DNA from: an uncultured Opitutaceae bacterium
GTDB taxonomy: Bacteria > Verrucomicrobiota > Verrucomicrobiia > Opitutales > Opitutaceae
DNA length: 64,000 nt
NCBI GenBank assembly: GCA_937958045.1
Contig: CALFXL010000030.1
Span: forward strand, 62,001 to 126,000
Direction: 5' to 3'
The notes under the pieces are model-generated. The model saw only the letters and a list, made by a program, of their open reading frames with translations, did not search any database and was not told the DNA's origin. Shown here in pieces: positions 1-8,303 of the stretch. Both the position numbers and the translations under genes were made by a program. The first letter of the stretch is position 1, and every line of letters begins with the position of its first letter.

Positions 1-197
1 GCCTCCGCAACATGCCGGAAGGCGAGATCTACAACACCATCGTCCACGGCAAGGGCAACATGCTCTCGTATGCCGACAAGCTGAACGCCGAAGAACGCTG
101 GGCGGTCATCGCCTACGTCCGCGCCCTGCAGCGCGCCCAAACCGGCACCCTCAACGACGTTCCCGCCTCTCACAAATCGGAGCTTGGTATTCAATGA
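1..197 (+). CDS. actE: Alternative complex III cytochrome c subunit ActE, C-terminal fragment
   Basis: Only the last roughly 65 residues are in the window; the frame is open to the left edge, so the gene is cut by the window and not broken. The visible part has the MPEGEIYNTIVHGKGNM and YADKL stretch with a later EERWAVIAYVRALQ helix, typical of the C-terminal end of class I c-type cytochromes, whose distal haem ligand Met lies in such a segment. It overlaps the next gene (a quinol:cytochrome c oxidoreductase membrane subunit) by four bases, ATGA. In alternative complex III operons the mono-haem ActE lies directly before ActF, which supports this name over a generic cytochrome c. The haem-binding CXXCH is outside the window. 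Confidence 0.8.
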   Translation, partial: LRNMPEGEIYNTIVHGKGNMLSYADKLNAEERWAVIAYVRALQRAQTGTLNDVPASHKSELGIQ

Positions 198-1468
198 GCA
201 CGCACGCAGCATCCGCTCCTCTTTCTCTTTCGACGGCCAGCCCCGTTAATGGCGCGGGCAAAGCGCTCGTCATCGGTCTGGTGGGCCTCGCCGTCTCCGG
301 CGTCGGTTTCGCCGTTTCCGGTGTGCACGCCGCCGCCATTTCTTATCTGGTCGGTCTCAGTTTCTGGATCGCCATCGCCATCGGTATGCTGATGTGGGTG
401 ATGATTCACCACATCTTCGACGCCTCCTGGTCCGTGCTTCTCCGCCGCCAGTTCGAGCACTGGATCGCGGTGTTCCCGTGGCTCGGCCTGCTCTTCCTTC
501 CGCTCATCGTTCTTTCGTGGACCGGCTCGCATGATCAGATTTGGTCGTGGATGAATCCCGACCACGTCTTGCACGGTGGCCACGGCACGGTGGGCGAAGA
601 CGTTTTGTACGTAAAGAAGTCGGGCTTCCTCAATCTACCGATGTTCACGTACATGACCATTGGCTTTTTCCTGATCTGGTGGTGGCTCTCGGCGCGTCTG
701 CGCAAGGCTTCCTTTGCTCAGGACGTCGATGGTGACATCAAGTGGACCTACATGAATCGCAAGACCGCGGCCTTCGGTATCGCGCTCACGGCGATCTCGC
801 TCACGCTCGCGGCCATCTACTGGATCAAGAGCCTCGAGTACCACTGGTTCTCCACGATGTACGGCGTGTGGTTCTTCGCCAACTGCGTGCGCGGCGCCCT
901 CGGCATCGGTGTGTTGATCTCGGTGTGGCTGCTCGTCCGCGGCGACTACAAAGGTCTGCTCAACACCAACCACCTCCACTCAGTCGGTCAGTTGATCTTC
1001 GCCTTCACGGTATTCTGGGCGTACGTGACCTTCTCACAGTACTTCCTCATCTGGAACGCCAACGTGCCCGAAGAAACCTTCTGGTATAACCTGCGTGAAA
1101 TCCAGTCCGACGGTACCGCCAACCAGTGGAAATGGGTCGGATTTGTGATCCTCTTCGGTCACTTCCTCCTGCCGTTCCTCTACCTCCTCTCGTACCGAAA
1201 CAAAGTGAACGTCGGCAAACTGAAGCCCATCGTCTATTCGACGCTCATCACCATCCTCGTCGACCTCTGCTATAACATCATGCCGGTCCTCAAGGACGAG
1301 GCGGGCGATGCCGAGCCCTTCCTCTCGCTCAACCTCGTGTGGGTACTGAGCTCGGTGGTCGGTGTCGGCGGCATCTGCGTCTGGTCGTACCTGCGCAGCC
1401 TGCCCACGCAAAAACTCGTTCCTATCCGCGATCCTCGCATCGGCGAATGCCTCACGCATCATGAGTGA
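194..1468 (+). CDS. actF: Alternative complex III quinone-binding membrane subunit ActF
   Basis: A 424-residue polytopic inner-membrane protein with about ten hydrophobic helices, as expected for the NrfD/PsrC-like subunits of alternative complex III, which oxidise menaquinol and pass electrons to c-type cytochromes. Visible landmarks are WVMIHHIFDASWSVLLRRQFE early in the protein and the paired aromatic helices around YHWFSTMYGVWFFANCVRGALG in the middle. The start overlaps actE by ATGA. The C-terminus (residues GECLTHHE) overlaps the next small gene by eight bases. The arrangement indicates one polycistronic message feeding electrons to the cbb3-type oxidase encoded just downstream. Confidence 0.88.
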   Translation: MSTHAASAPLSLSTASPVNGAGKALVIGLVGLAVSGVGFAVSGVHAAAISYLVGLSFWIAIAIGMLMWVMIHHIFDASWSVLLRRQFEHWIAVFPWLGLLFLPLIVLSWTGSHDQIWSWMNPDHVLHGGHGTVGEDVLYVKKSGFLNLPMFTYMTIGFFLIWWWLSARLRKASFAQDVDGDIKWTYMNRKTAAFGIALTAISLTLAAIYWIKSLEYHWFSTMYGVWFFANCVRGALGIGVLISVWLLVRGDYKGLLNTNHLHSVGQLIFAFTVFWAYVTFSQYFLIWNANVPEETFWYNLREIQSDGTANQWKWVGFVILFGHFLLPFLYLLSYRNKVNVGKLKPIVYSTLITILVDLCYNIMPVLKDEAGDAEPFLSLNLVWVLSSVVGVGGICVWSYLRSLPTQKLVPIRDPRIGECLTHHE

Positions 1469-1754
1469 TAACGCTTCTTCCAAAAAACTGTGGACGACGC
1501 TGATCGCCGCCATCGGTGGTTTTGCGATCTTCCTGATCATTCTCTTCATCGCGTACCTGCCGCAAAAAGCCGGTCCGATCGCAGAAGGCACCCTGAGTCC
1601 GGAAGAACGCGCCGCGCGTCTGGCCGATCTGCGTGCCAAGGAAAAGGCCGCTCTCACCACTTACGCGTGGATCGATCAACAGGGTGGAGTAGTCCGCCTG
1701 CCGATCGATCGCGCGATTGAGCTCACGATCCAAGAGCTCAACGCGAAGAAGTAA
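1461..1754 (+). CDS. Small single-pass membrane protein of the ACIII/cbb3 operon
   Basis: A 97-residue protein with an N-terminal membrane helix (about residues 9-33) and a short soluble tail. The tail has a YAWIDQQGGVVRLPIDRAIE segment followed by LTIQELNAKK. I recall similar tails in small proteins near cytochrome oxidase genes of planctomycetes and verrucomicrobia, but I cannot verify this here. I chose the ATG at 1461 over a longer in-frame start 99 bases upstream because the extra residues lie wholly inside actF and look like out-of-frame coding. Its position between actF and the ccoS-like gene suggests a role in assembly or docking of the ACIII-oxidase complex; that is inference only. 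Confidence 0.75.
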   Translation: MSDNASSKKLWTTLIAAIGGFAIFLIILFIAYLPQKAGPIAEGTLSPEERAARLADLRAKEKAALTTYAWIDQQGGVVRLPIDRAIELTIQELNAKK

Positions 1755-1761
1755 CTCCGCG

Positions 1762-1971
1762 ATGGAATGGTTCTTCTACGGTCTGGCTTTTCTCGTGGCG
1801 GTGGCGATCACCGCCTCGGCTGTTTACGCCTTGAATTGGGCGTCGAAGAAAGGCCAGCTCCGCGATTTCGAAAAAGGCGCCGCCTCCATTTTCGACGAGA
1901 AAGAACCGATCGGGGAGCCCACGGATTTTTTTCCGGGCAAAGATCCCAAAAATCCCAAGAGAAAACGCTAA
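1762..1971 (+). CDS. ccoS: CcoS-like cbb3 oxidase assembly protein
   Basis: A 69-residue protein: one N-terminal membrane helix, then NWASKKGQLRDFEKGAASIF and an acidic, Pro-rich end. CcoS proteins have the same plan, a single helix followed by W-x-x-x-x-G-Q-F-x-D-x-E and an acidic tail, and act in insertion of haem and copper into cbb3 oxidase. The fit is a motif resemblance rather than full identity, and the tail (TDFFPGKD) is longer than the classic form. It lies seven bases after the preceding gene and just before ccoN. The ATG at 1762 is preferred to one 45 bases upstream, which overlaps the previous gene. Confidence 0.65.
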   Translation: MEWFFYGLAFLVAVAITASAVYALNWASKKGQLRDFEKGAASIFDEKEPIGEPTDFFPGKDPKNPKRKR

Positions 1972-2055
1972 TCCCTTCCTTAACCGGCGCTAATTACTGT
2001 CGCGCACATCTTGCTCAGCGGTGAATCAACCGCCTCGCTACGCTTAATTTCTTCC

Positions 2056-3555
2056 ATGGCCTCTGCTCCCAGTCTAGCCGCATCGATCAGTCCGTCGACG
2101 CCTCCGAACACGGTCGCGCGCGCGGAGCTGAGCGAGATCGACGCCTCCACGAAGGTGCCGGCGATTTTCTTCCTCGGCTCCTCGCTTCTTTGGCTTCTGG
2201 CCGGGACGTTGTTTGCGCTGATCTCGTCCTTCAAGCTTCACAACCCCGCGTTTCTCGGAGACGCCGAGTGGCTGACGTTCGGCCGCGTTCGCACCGCGCA
2301 CTTGAACGCCGTGGTTTACGGCTGGAGCGTCAACGCCTCCTTCGCCGTCGCGCTCTGGCTGATGGCGCGTCTCGCGCGCTCGATCGTGCGCCACAGCAAC
2401 ATGCTCATGCTGGCGGGCGTGCTTTGGAATGTCGGCGTCACCATCGGCATCACGGGCATTCTCGCGGGCGACAGCACGTCGATCGAATGGCTCGAAATGC
2501 CGACCTATGCGACGCCGATCTTGTTTGTGGCTTACGCGCTCGTGGGCGGATGGGCCGTGATCACTTTCCGCTTTGGACGTTCCCAGCACATTTACGTGTC
2601 GCAGTGGTATATTTTTGCCGCGCTCTTCTGGTTCCCGTGGCTCTACTCGATCGCGCAGATCATGATCATCTTCGCGCCGGCGCGTGGCACGGTGCAGGCG
2701 TTGGTCAACTGGTGGTTCGCGCACAACGTGCTCGGTCTCTGGTTTACGCCGATCGGTCTGGCGGCGGTTTATTATTTCCTTCCGAAGGTCCTTGGTAAGC
2801 CGATCCACAGCTACTACCTGTCCGTGCTCGGCTTTTGGTCGCTCGCGATCTTCTACAACTGGGCGGGCGTGCACCACTTGGTCGGCGGTCCGGTGCCGGC
2901 CTGGGTGATCACCGCAGGTATCGCGGCCAGCTTCATGATGGTGATCCCGGTTGTCGTGACCGCCATCAATCATCACCTCACGTTGGTCGGCAGCTTCTCG
3001 GCGCTGAAGTACAGCCCGACGCTGCGTTTCATCGTCTTCGGCGCGGTCAACTACACCTTGGCGAGCTTGCTCGGTTCTCTCATGGCCGATCGCAACATCA
3101 GCGAAGTTGTTCACTTCACGCACGCGATCGTCGGCCACTCGCACCATGGTCTGTACGCGTTCTTCACCATGGTGATGTTCGGCTCCATCTACTACATCAT
3201 GCCGCGCATCCTGCACCGTGAATGGCCCTCGGCCACGCTCATCAGCGTGCACTTCTGGACGACTGCGGTCGGCGCCGTGATCATGGTGGTCGTGCTCTCG
3301 GTGGTCGGAACCAAGCAGGGGCTTGCGATGAACAACGCGGCCATTCCGTTCCTGAGCATGGAAGAGTCCGATGTGGTCCGCGCCACGCTCGATGGCCTGC
3401 GCGTCCGTAGTTATTCGGGCATCCTCATCACCATCGGCCACCTCGCCTTCGCCATCAATTTTGTCTGGATGCTGCTGCGTCCGCGCGCCGATCACAACAC
3501 GGCGCCGACGCTCTTCCGTAATCCGGAGCCCGATCTGGAGGTCTCTTCTCGATGA
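2056..3555 (+). CDS. ccoN: cbb3-type cytochrome c oxidase subunit I (CcoN)
   Basis: Catalytic subunit of about 499 residues with at least twelve membrane helices, a haem-copper oxidase that reduces O2 to water. Histidines expected for low-spin haem b, CuB and haem b3 are visible: the His in RTAHLNAVVYGWS, the NWWFAHNVLGLWFTP helix, the GVHHLVGGPVPAW pair, and HFTHAIVGHSHHGLYAFF near the end. The ATG at 2056 was chosen; a TTG 45 bases upstream is possible but lies in non-coding-looking sequence. There is no clear Shine-Dalgarno site. It overlaps ccoO by ATGA, so translation is likely coupled. Confidence 0.93.
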   Translation: MASAPSLAASISPSTPPNTVARAELSEIDASTKVPAIFFLGSSLLWLLAGTLFALISSFKLHNPAFLGDAEWLTFGRVRTAHLNAVVYGWSVNASFAVALWLMARLARSIVRHSNMLMLAGVLWNVGVTIGITGILAGDSTSIEWLEMPTYATPILFVAYALVGGWAVITFRFGRSQHIYVSQWYIFAALFWFPWLYSIAQIMIIFAPARGTVQALVNWWFAHNVLGLWFTPIGLAAVYYFLPKVLGKPIHSYYLSVLGFWSLAIFYNWAGVHHLVGGPVPAWVITAGIAASFMMVIPVVVTAINHHLTLVGSFSALKYSPTLRFIVFGAVNYTLASLLGSLMADRNISEVVHFTHAIVGHSHHGLYAFFTMVMFGSIYYIMPRILHREWPSATLISVHFWTTAVGAVIMVVVLSVVGTKQGLAMNNAAIPFLSMEESDVVRATLDGLRVRSYSGILITIGHLAFAINFVWMLLRPRADHNTAPTLFRNPEPDLEVSSR

Positions 3556-4256
3556 ATCGCGCCCCTCTTATCTTCCTCGGCGTTTTCTTTGCCTTGGCGT
3601 TTTCCTGGACCGGCATCGTGCTGACGAACCAGATCGCCTACGGCAGTTTGGAACCGGTGTTTGACGAATCCGAAGGCAAGGCCTTCCCCGAGTCCATCCC
3701 TGGCGTCGCCGCTCAAGGCAAGCTGGTGTATCAGGATCTCGGATGCATGTACTGCCACACGCAACAAGTCCGTCGTCCGGGTTTCGGCGGCGACATCGAC
3801 CGCAACTGGGGTGAACGTCAGAGTGTCGCTCGCGACTACATTCGCGAACGCCGCGTGCTGCTCGGTACCATGCGCACCGGTCCGGACCTCCGCAATGTCG
3901 GCGCCCGCTTCGCGGGTGAAGGCGGCCGCGAATGGCATATTCGCCACTTGTACGATCCCGAGATCACCTCTCCGGGCTCGATCATGCCGAAGTACAAGTT
4001 CCTCTTTGAGACTCGCAAGATCGTCGGCGAACCCTCGCCACGGGCGGTACAGCGTTTGCTGCCAGCCGATGCCCAGCCGCCGGAAGGCTACGAGATCGTT
4101 CTCACCGATCGCGGTCACGCCCTCATCGAATATCTGCTCAGCTTGAAGGACGTTTATACGTATCCCGAAGAGGCCAGCCGCGTTTACGTGGAACCTCAGC
4201 CTGAAGCGAAGAACGGCGACAATGCCGCGAACACGAACTCGGAGGCCCAGCAATGA
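3552..4256 (+). CDS. ccoO: cbb3-type cytochrome c oxidase subunit II, mono-haem cytochrome c (CcoO)
   Basis: 234 residues. An N-terminal membrane anchor (about residues 5-25) is followed by a periplasmic cytochrome c domain with the haem site C65-M-Y-C-H69, then QQVRRPGFGGDIDRNWG and GPDLRNVGARF, hallmarks of CcoO. The Met ligand is probably in SPGSIMPKYKFLF. It transfers electrons to CcoN. It shares ATGA overlaps with ccoN before it and the cytochrome c gene after it. Length is close to family norms. Confidence 0.92.
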   Translation: MNRAPLIFLGVFFALAFSWTGIVLTNQIAYGSLEPVFDESEGKAFPESIPGVAAQGKLVYQDLGCMYCHTQQVRRPGFGGDIDRNWGERQSVARDYIRERRVLLGTMRTGPDLRNVGARFAGEGGREWHIRHLYDPEITSPGSIMPKYKFLFETRKIVGEPSPRAVQRLLPADAQPPEGYEIVLTDRGHALIEYLLSLKDVYTYPEEASRVYVEPQPEAKNGDNAANTNSEAQQ

Positions 4257-4963
4257 GCGCGCAGGACCCCCAACCCAAAAAACATACCCTCGAACAGGCG
4301 GCTGCTTCGGATGAAAAAATCCAGCAGGTCCACGCGATCCTTCTGCGCGAAAAGCCTGAGCCGGCCGAGGGGTATTCGCCGATGCCGCTGTTTGTCTTGG
4401 GCTTCATCGCCGCGGTGATCTTTGTCGTGTCGGTTTATTTCGTGCACAACCGTGGCGGACTCGGTCCGAACTTCAGTTTCCGCGAAGCCGCGCTCGTTTA
4501 CGATGAACGCTACGATCCGGCCACGGCTCCCGGTGCCGGTGCCGCGAAAGAGCTCACGCCTGAGCAGATCATCGCAGCCGGAAAGAAGCTCTACGCGACT
4601 TGCTCGACCTGCCACCAAGCGAACGGCGCGGGCCTTCCCGGCACGTACCCCCCGCTCGCAAACTCCGAGTGGGTGAATGGCAGCGATGAACGCCTGATCC
4701 GCATCCTTCTCAATGGTCTGAGCGGCGAAGTCACGGTTGCCGGCAATAAGTATAATGGCCTCATGCCCGCTTTCGGTAAAGTTCCGGGTGGCGGCTACAA
4801 CTGGACCGATGAACGTATCGCGCAGGTGTTGACCTACATTCGTCAGGAATGGGGCAACGCGGCCGATCCGATCACCACGGCGCGCGTCACGGAGATCCGT
4901 GAACAAGCCGGCGCGTCGCGCGCGACGCCTTGGACCGAAGCCGAGCTTCTCGCGCTTCCGTAA
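4253..4963 (+). CDS. Membrane-anchored mono-haem cytochrome c, CcoP-position subunit
   Basis: 236 residues: a hydrophilic N-terminus, one membrane helix (about residues 44-65), then a single cytochrome c domain with C117-S-T-C-H121 and a candidate Met ligand in YNGLMPAFGKV. It occupies the place where ccoP normally follows ccoO, but CcoP has two haem-binding motifs and this has one. It may be a reduced third subunit of the oxidase or the cytochrome linking alternative complex III to it. No ccoQ-like gene is visible here. A strong terminator begins 18 bases after the stop codon, so this is the last gene of the operon. Confidence 0.8.
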   Translation: MSAQDPQPKKHTLEQAAASDEKIQQVHAILLREKPEPAEGYSPMPLFVLGFIAAVIFVVSVYFVHNRGGLGPNFSFREAALVYDERYDPATAPGAGAAKELTPEQIIAAGKKLYATCSTCHQANGAGLPGTYPPLANSEWVNGSDERLIRILLNGLSGEVTVAGNKYNGLMPAFGKVPGGGYNWTDERIAQVLTYIRQEWGNAADPITTARVTEIREQAGASRATPWTEAELLALP

Positions 4964-4981
4964 AAGCAAAAAATCTTTCGA

Positions 4982-5008
4982 CCCGGCGGACACTCCGCCG
5001 GGTTTTTT
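4982..5008 (+). terminator. Rho-independent terminator of the respiratory operon
   Basis: A perfect 9-bp GC-rich stem (CCCGGCGGA / TCCGCCGGG) with a 3-base loop is followed by six T. It lies 18 bases after the cytochrome c stop codon. Confidence 0.93.
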
Positions 5009-5033
5009 GTTTAATGCGCCCGGTATCGCAGCG

Positions 5034-5378
5034 CTAAAACATATCGCCCTTCCAGCCCCACATGCCGTGCTTCACGTCGAGGAATTTCACGTACACACGT
5101 TCACGCGGGATACCGAGATGGGTCTCGATGAGTGAACACAGCGAGCGACACAGCGTCTTCGTTTTGGTGGCGGGCAGACCCACGCTTTTGAGTTCGAGAA
5201 ACGCCACCGGCTCGTCGCTTCCGGCGAACAACATCGGCGTATCAGGCTGGATGGCGATCATGACAAACTCCTCGCGCTTCTCTAATTCGATCGCGACCAA
5301 CGTGGAGGCGTTTTTCAGCACCGTGCGCTCAGCGGCTTTGGTGAGCGGTAGATTTGTCTGAATTTTGAGGTAGGGCAT
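5034..5378 (-). CDS. MIF-like phenylpyruvate tautomerase family protein
   Basis: 114 residues, the typical length of macrophage migration inhibitory factor and its bacterial homologues. The catalytic N-terminal proline follows the initiator Met (MPYLKIQTN). A lysine at residue 34 corresponds to the conserved active-site Lys, and the end GMWGWKGDMF resembles the GWNGSTF end of MIF. Family members are trimeric tautomerases with Pro1 as general base. The physiological substrate in bacteria is unclear. It is a single gene facing the respiratory operon, with the operon terminator between them. Confidence 0.85.
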   Translation of the reverse strand: MPYLKIQTNLPLTKAAERTVLKNASTLVAIELEKREEFVMIAIQPDTPMLFAGSDEPVAFLELKSVGLPATKTKTLCRSLCSLIETHLGIPRERVYVKFLDVKHGMWGWKGDMF

Positions 5379-5672
5379 CGGTCGAAGTGGTTCGCCTCAG
5401 CATAAAAGCGAGAACGCCCGCTGTCGAATGATGCCGTATTTTCGGTGTCCCACGCGCGCCTGCGCGCCCGCGAGGCGACGTGGGGTGAACCGCACCGATG
5501 TCCCTGTGCAGGAAATGCCAGCATCAAACTCCAGCCGGGTACACGTCTCTGAAAAAACTGTTGGGCCGACTGCGTTGTTCGTTTCCACCGCGTTGTTGCC
5601 CGAAGGTGTATTCACTTCGCCAATACAGAATAGCCCATATAGCGTCCGCGATGTCCATGTTTCAGTCAGACG
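5379..5672. other. Non-coding gap of about 290 bases
   Basis: Between the tautomerase gene and the 3' end of mogA. Short open frames exist on both strands but none shows recognisable motifs, a good start context or family similarity. I see no clear promoter, terminator or repeat. It may contain the promoter of the tautomerase (leftward) at about 5380-5450. Confidence 0.4.
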
Positions 5673-6200
5673 TCAGCTTGGTGGACGGAAGGTTTTTATC
5701 TGCGGTTCGTCCACTTCCAGACGGGGGCCGCCAATAAGGTCGATGCAGTAGGGGATGGCGGGAAATACGGCCTCCAGATTTTCGCGAATAGCTTTCGGGC
5801 GTCCCGGCAAATTCACGATCAAGGTGCGCCCGCGAATGCCCGCGGTTTGTCGCGAGAGGATCGCCGTAGGAACGTACTTCAACGACGTCGCCCGCATGAG
5901 TTCGCCGAAGCCGGGCAGCATTTTTTCGCACACGGCTTCGGTCGCTTCCGGCGTCACATCGCGTGGAGCGGGGCCGGTGCCGCCGGTGGTGACCACGAGT
6001 GCGCATTGAACCTCGTCGGCGAGACGCCGGAGTTCCGCTTCGATCTGAGCGCGCTCATCGGGAATGACCTTATACGCGACGTCGAAAGGCGTGCGCAGCC
6101 AGCTTCGCAGAAGCGCCACGCAGCTTTGCCCGGGAGTGTCTTCGTAGATGCCGGCGCTCGCGCGATCGGAGATGTTGAGGACGCCAAGAGTAACGTTCAT
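5673..6200 (-). CDS. mogA: Molybdopterin adenylyltransferase MogA
   Basis: 175 residues. MogA adenylylates molybdopterin before molybdenum insertion. The signature VVTTGGTGPAPRDVTPEAT and the later LPGRPKAIRENLEAVFPAIP match the MoaB/MogA fold. The start was set at the ATG at 6200 (MNVTLGVLNISDRAS), because further upstream the frame lies in gluQ and reads as Arg-rich noise. It overlaps the gluQ stop by ATGA, so the two are co-transcribed. No molybdenum enzyme is encoded in the window. Confidence 0.9.
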   Translation of the reverse strand: MNVTLGVLNISDRASAGIYEDTPGQSCVALLRSWLRTPFDVAYKVIPDERAQIEAELRRLADEVQCALVVTTGGTGPAPRDVTPEATEAVCEKMLPGFGELMRATSLKYVPTAILSRQTAGIRGRTLIVNLPGRPKAIRENLEAVFPAIPYCIDLIGGPRLEVDEPQIKTFRPPS

Positions 6201-7099
6201 GAGCGGGAAAACGAAGCGATCAGTTGCGATGGCGATGCGCCTTGCGCGCGCAGTGTTCTCAGACTGAGCGCATCGTGACGTTTGGCGAGCCGCCGGCCGG
6301 CATCGTCGTTGAGAAGTGCGCAGTGATAAAACGCCGGCGCGTTCCAGCCGAGCGCGTGGTAGATCAGCAACTGGCGAAACGTCGATCGTACGAGATCGTC
6401 GCCGCGGACGACTTCGGTGATGCCCATCGCGTGATCGTCGACGGTGCAGGCGAGTTGATAACTCGGCATGTCGTCTTTTCGCCACACGAGGAAGTCGCCG
6501 AAATCGCGCGCCGCGACCGCTGATTGCAAGCCGAGTCGCCCATCGAGAAACGAAATCGTTTCTCCTTCGGGGACGCGCATTCGCCAATTCACATTAATCG
6601 GCATGTCGCGCGGCGGCAGCGGCGGAATGGGCGCATCGAGCGATGGACGGAAATGAAGGGGATAAACCGGTTCGTCGTCCGCGTGGCCTTCGTGTGGAGC
6701 GCCAGCGGCTTCGATCACGTCGCGACGCGATCGCGTGCAGGGGAAAATCAATCCCGCCGCATGGAGTCTCTCCAGAGCTTCGCGGTAGATGGCCTTGCGC
6801 GCCGCTTGATTGTAAGGACCGTGAGGACCGCCGACGTCCGGGCCTTCTTCCCATGAAAGCCCGAGCCAGCGTAGGTCCTCCAGCATTGCTTGCGTGTATT
6901 CGGGGCGACAGCGGGCTGTATCCAAATCGTCATTACGCAGGATCAAGGTGCCGTTGGCGCCGCGCGCGCGCTGAGCGGCGATCCAAAACGTCCGCGCGTG
7001 TCCGAGGTGCAAATGGCCGGTCGGCGACGGCGCGAGACGACCGCGGTAAGGTGCGGAGCGGGCGACTTGGTCGAAGGAATTGGGCGTGGATGCAGGCAC
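6197..7099 (-). CDS. gluQ: Glutamyl-Q tRNA(Asp) synthetase
   Basis: 300 residues, a truncated GluRS paralogue that attaches glutamate to queuosine-34 of tRNA(Asp). It has RLAPSPTGHLHLGHART (HIGH-type motif at residues 31-34), LRNDDLD, and a KMSKS-like RRLAKRHDALSLR near residue 275. It lacks the anticodon-binding domain, as the family does. The zinc site known from the E. coli enzyme (Cys-x-Cys, Tyr, Cys) is not complete: only one Cys (in FPCTRSRRDV) is present, so this version probably folds without zinc. It overlaps mogA by ATGA. Confidence 0.9.
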   Translation of the reverse strand: MPASTPNSFDQVARSAPYRGRLAPSPTGHLHLGHARTFWIAAQRARGANGTLILRNDDLDTARCRPEYTQAMLEDLRWLGLSWEEGPDVGGPHGPYNQAARKAIYREALERLHAAGLIFPCTRSRRDVIEAAGAPHEGHADDEPVYPLHFRPSLDAPIPPLPPRDMPINVNWRMRVPEGETISFLDGRLGLQSAVAARDFGDFLVWRKDDMPSYQLACTVDDHAMGITEVVRGDDLVRSTFRQLLIYHALGWNAPAFYHCALLNDDAGRRLAKRHDALSLRTLRAQGASPSQLIASFSRS

Positions 7100-7152
7100 G
7101 TCGGGTTTGAGGTTTGAACTCCCGACGGCGGCGCCTCAACTCTTCGCTTAGC

Positions 7153-7734
7153 ATGTCTTCCAAGCTGCTTTGCGTTTATTGTTCCTCCAGCGACCGGCTC
7201 GACCCTAAGTATTATGCGGCGGCCACCGAGATCGGTACGGAGATGGCGAAACGCGGCTGGGGACTGGTCTATGGCGGCGGACGCACCGGATTGATGGGCG
7301 CTGTGGCGCGTGCCGTGAAAGCCGCGGGTGGGCGAGTGGTTGGCATCATTCCGGATTTTATGAAGGCGAAGGAGCTCGCGTTTACCGAAGCCGATGAGTT
7401 GGTGACCGTCGTGACCATGCGTGAGCGCAAGCTGCTGATGGAAACGCGCGCCGATGCGTTTCTCACCTTGCCAGGCGGCTGGGGTACGCTCGAGGAGATC
7501 ATGGAGATCCTGACGCTGCGTCAGCTCGATGTGCTTCGAAAGCCGTGTGTGATTTTTAACCAAGACGGTTTCTACGACGGTTTAATGGCGATCTTCCGTC
7601 AGATGGTGGCAGAGAAGTTCAACAAGCCTTCCAATCTCGATCTCTTCACACTCGCTAATCGCATCGGGGATATTTTCCCCGCGATCGAAGAGCGTCCGGT
7701 GCTCGCCGAAGTGAAGTGGTACGAAACGAAATGA
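7153..7734 (+). CDS. LOG-family protein (putative nucleoside monophosphate phosphoribohydrolase)
   Basis: 193 residues with the Rossmann-like LOG fold. YGGGRTGLMG and the PGGWGTLEE active-site motif (residues 107-115) are diagnostic, and R90 in TMRERK is conserved in the family. Characterised members cleave cytokinin riboside or purine 5'-monophosphates to base and ribose 5-phosphate; the bacterial role is uncertain. The ATG at 7153 is preferred to a TTG 39 bases upstream. It overlaps the Nudix gene by ATGA, which suggests a nucleotide-housekeeping pair. Confidence 0.88.
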   Translation: MSSKLLCVYCSSSDRLDPKYYAAATEIGTEMAKRGWGLVYGGGRTGLMGAVARAVKAAGGRVVGIIPDFMKAKELAFTEADELVTVVTMRERKLLMETRADAFLTLPGGWGTLEEIMEILTLRQLDVLRKPCVIFNQDGFYDGLMAIFRQMVAEKFNKPSNLDLFTLANRIGDIFPAIEERPVLAEVKWYETK

Positions 7735-8303
7735 GCGATTTGCGCGAAGCACTGATAGGCAAACTCGCTGCGCATCAGGCGCGTGCGATCGATGCGCACG
7801 AGGCTGCAATGACGCGGACGATTTTGCGGTTTGTTGAAACAGAACCGCGCTGCGCGGAGCGGAGTTTGGAAGCCGGGCATCTCACGGGATCGGCGTGGAT
7901 CGTCGATCGGGAGCGCACGCATGTGTTACTGACTCATCATCGCAAACTGGATCGCTGGCTCCAATTGGGAGGCCATGCGGACGGAGATTTGAATATTCTG
8001 TCAGTGGCGCAACGTGAGGCGATGGAAGAGTCGGGTCTGACGTGTATTCAGATTGTGGATGCGGGGATCTTCGACGTGGATTGCCACCGCATTCCCGCGC
8101 GGAAAAACGAGCCGGAGCATTGGCACTACGACATCCGCTTTCTGTTGGAAGCGGATCGGCACCAGCCGCTGATGATCACGGCCGAATCGAAGGATCTGAG
8201 TTGGGTGCCACTCGATCGAATCGCCGAATACAGCACCGAAGAGTCATTGCTCCGGATGGCGAGAAAAACGCCGCGTGCCGGCGGCGCGCGGAATGACGAA
8301 TGA
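7731..8303 (+). CDS. Nudix hydrolase with altered Nudix box
   Basis: 190 residues. The Nudix box is GHADGDLNILSVAQREAMEE (beginning near residue 81): the REAMEESGL half is intact, but the first Glu of the consensus is replaced by Leu. The metal-binding EExG core is preserved, so hydrolysis of a nucleoside diphosphate-linked substrate is plausible. Its last four codons and stop codon lie in a 7-bp-periodic repeat, so the native C-terminus may have been altered. Translationally coupled to the LOG gene. Confidence 0.85.
   Translation: MSDLREALIGKLAAHQARAIDAHEAAMTRTILRFVETEPRCAERSLEAGHLTGSAWIVDRERTHVLLTHHRKLDRWLQLGGHADGDLNILSVAQREAMEESGLTCIQIVDAGIFDVDCHRIPARKNEPEHWHYDIRFLLEADRHQPLMITAESKDLSWVPLDRIAEYSTEESLLRMARKTPRAGGARNDE

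Noticed and set aside
2074..3495. Long open frame on the minus strand opposite ccoN (about 470 codons)
   Set aside because: Its product is His/Arg/Asp-rich without motifs and it mirrors a certain gene; GC-rich codon bias opens the antisense frame.
5397..5751. Short open frames on both strands in the tautomerase-mogA gap
   Set aside because: No motif, no start context, and one runs into the end of mogA in antisense.
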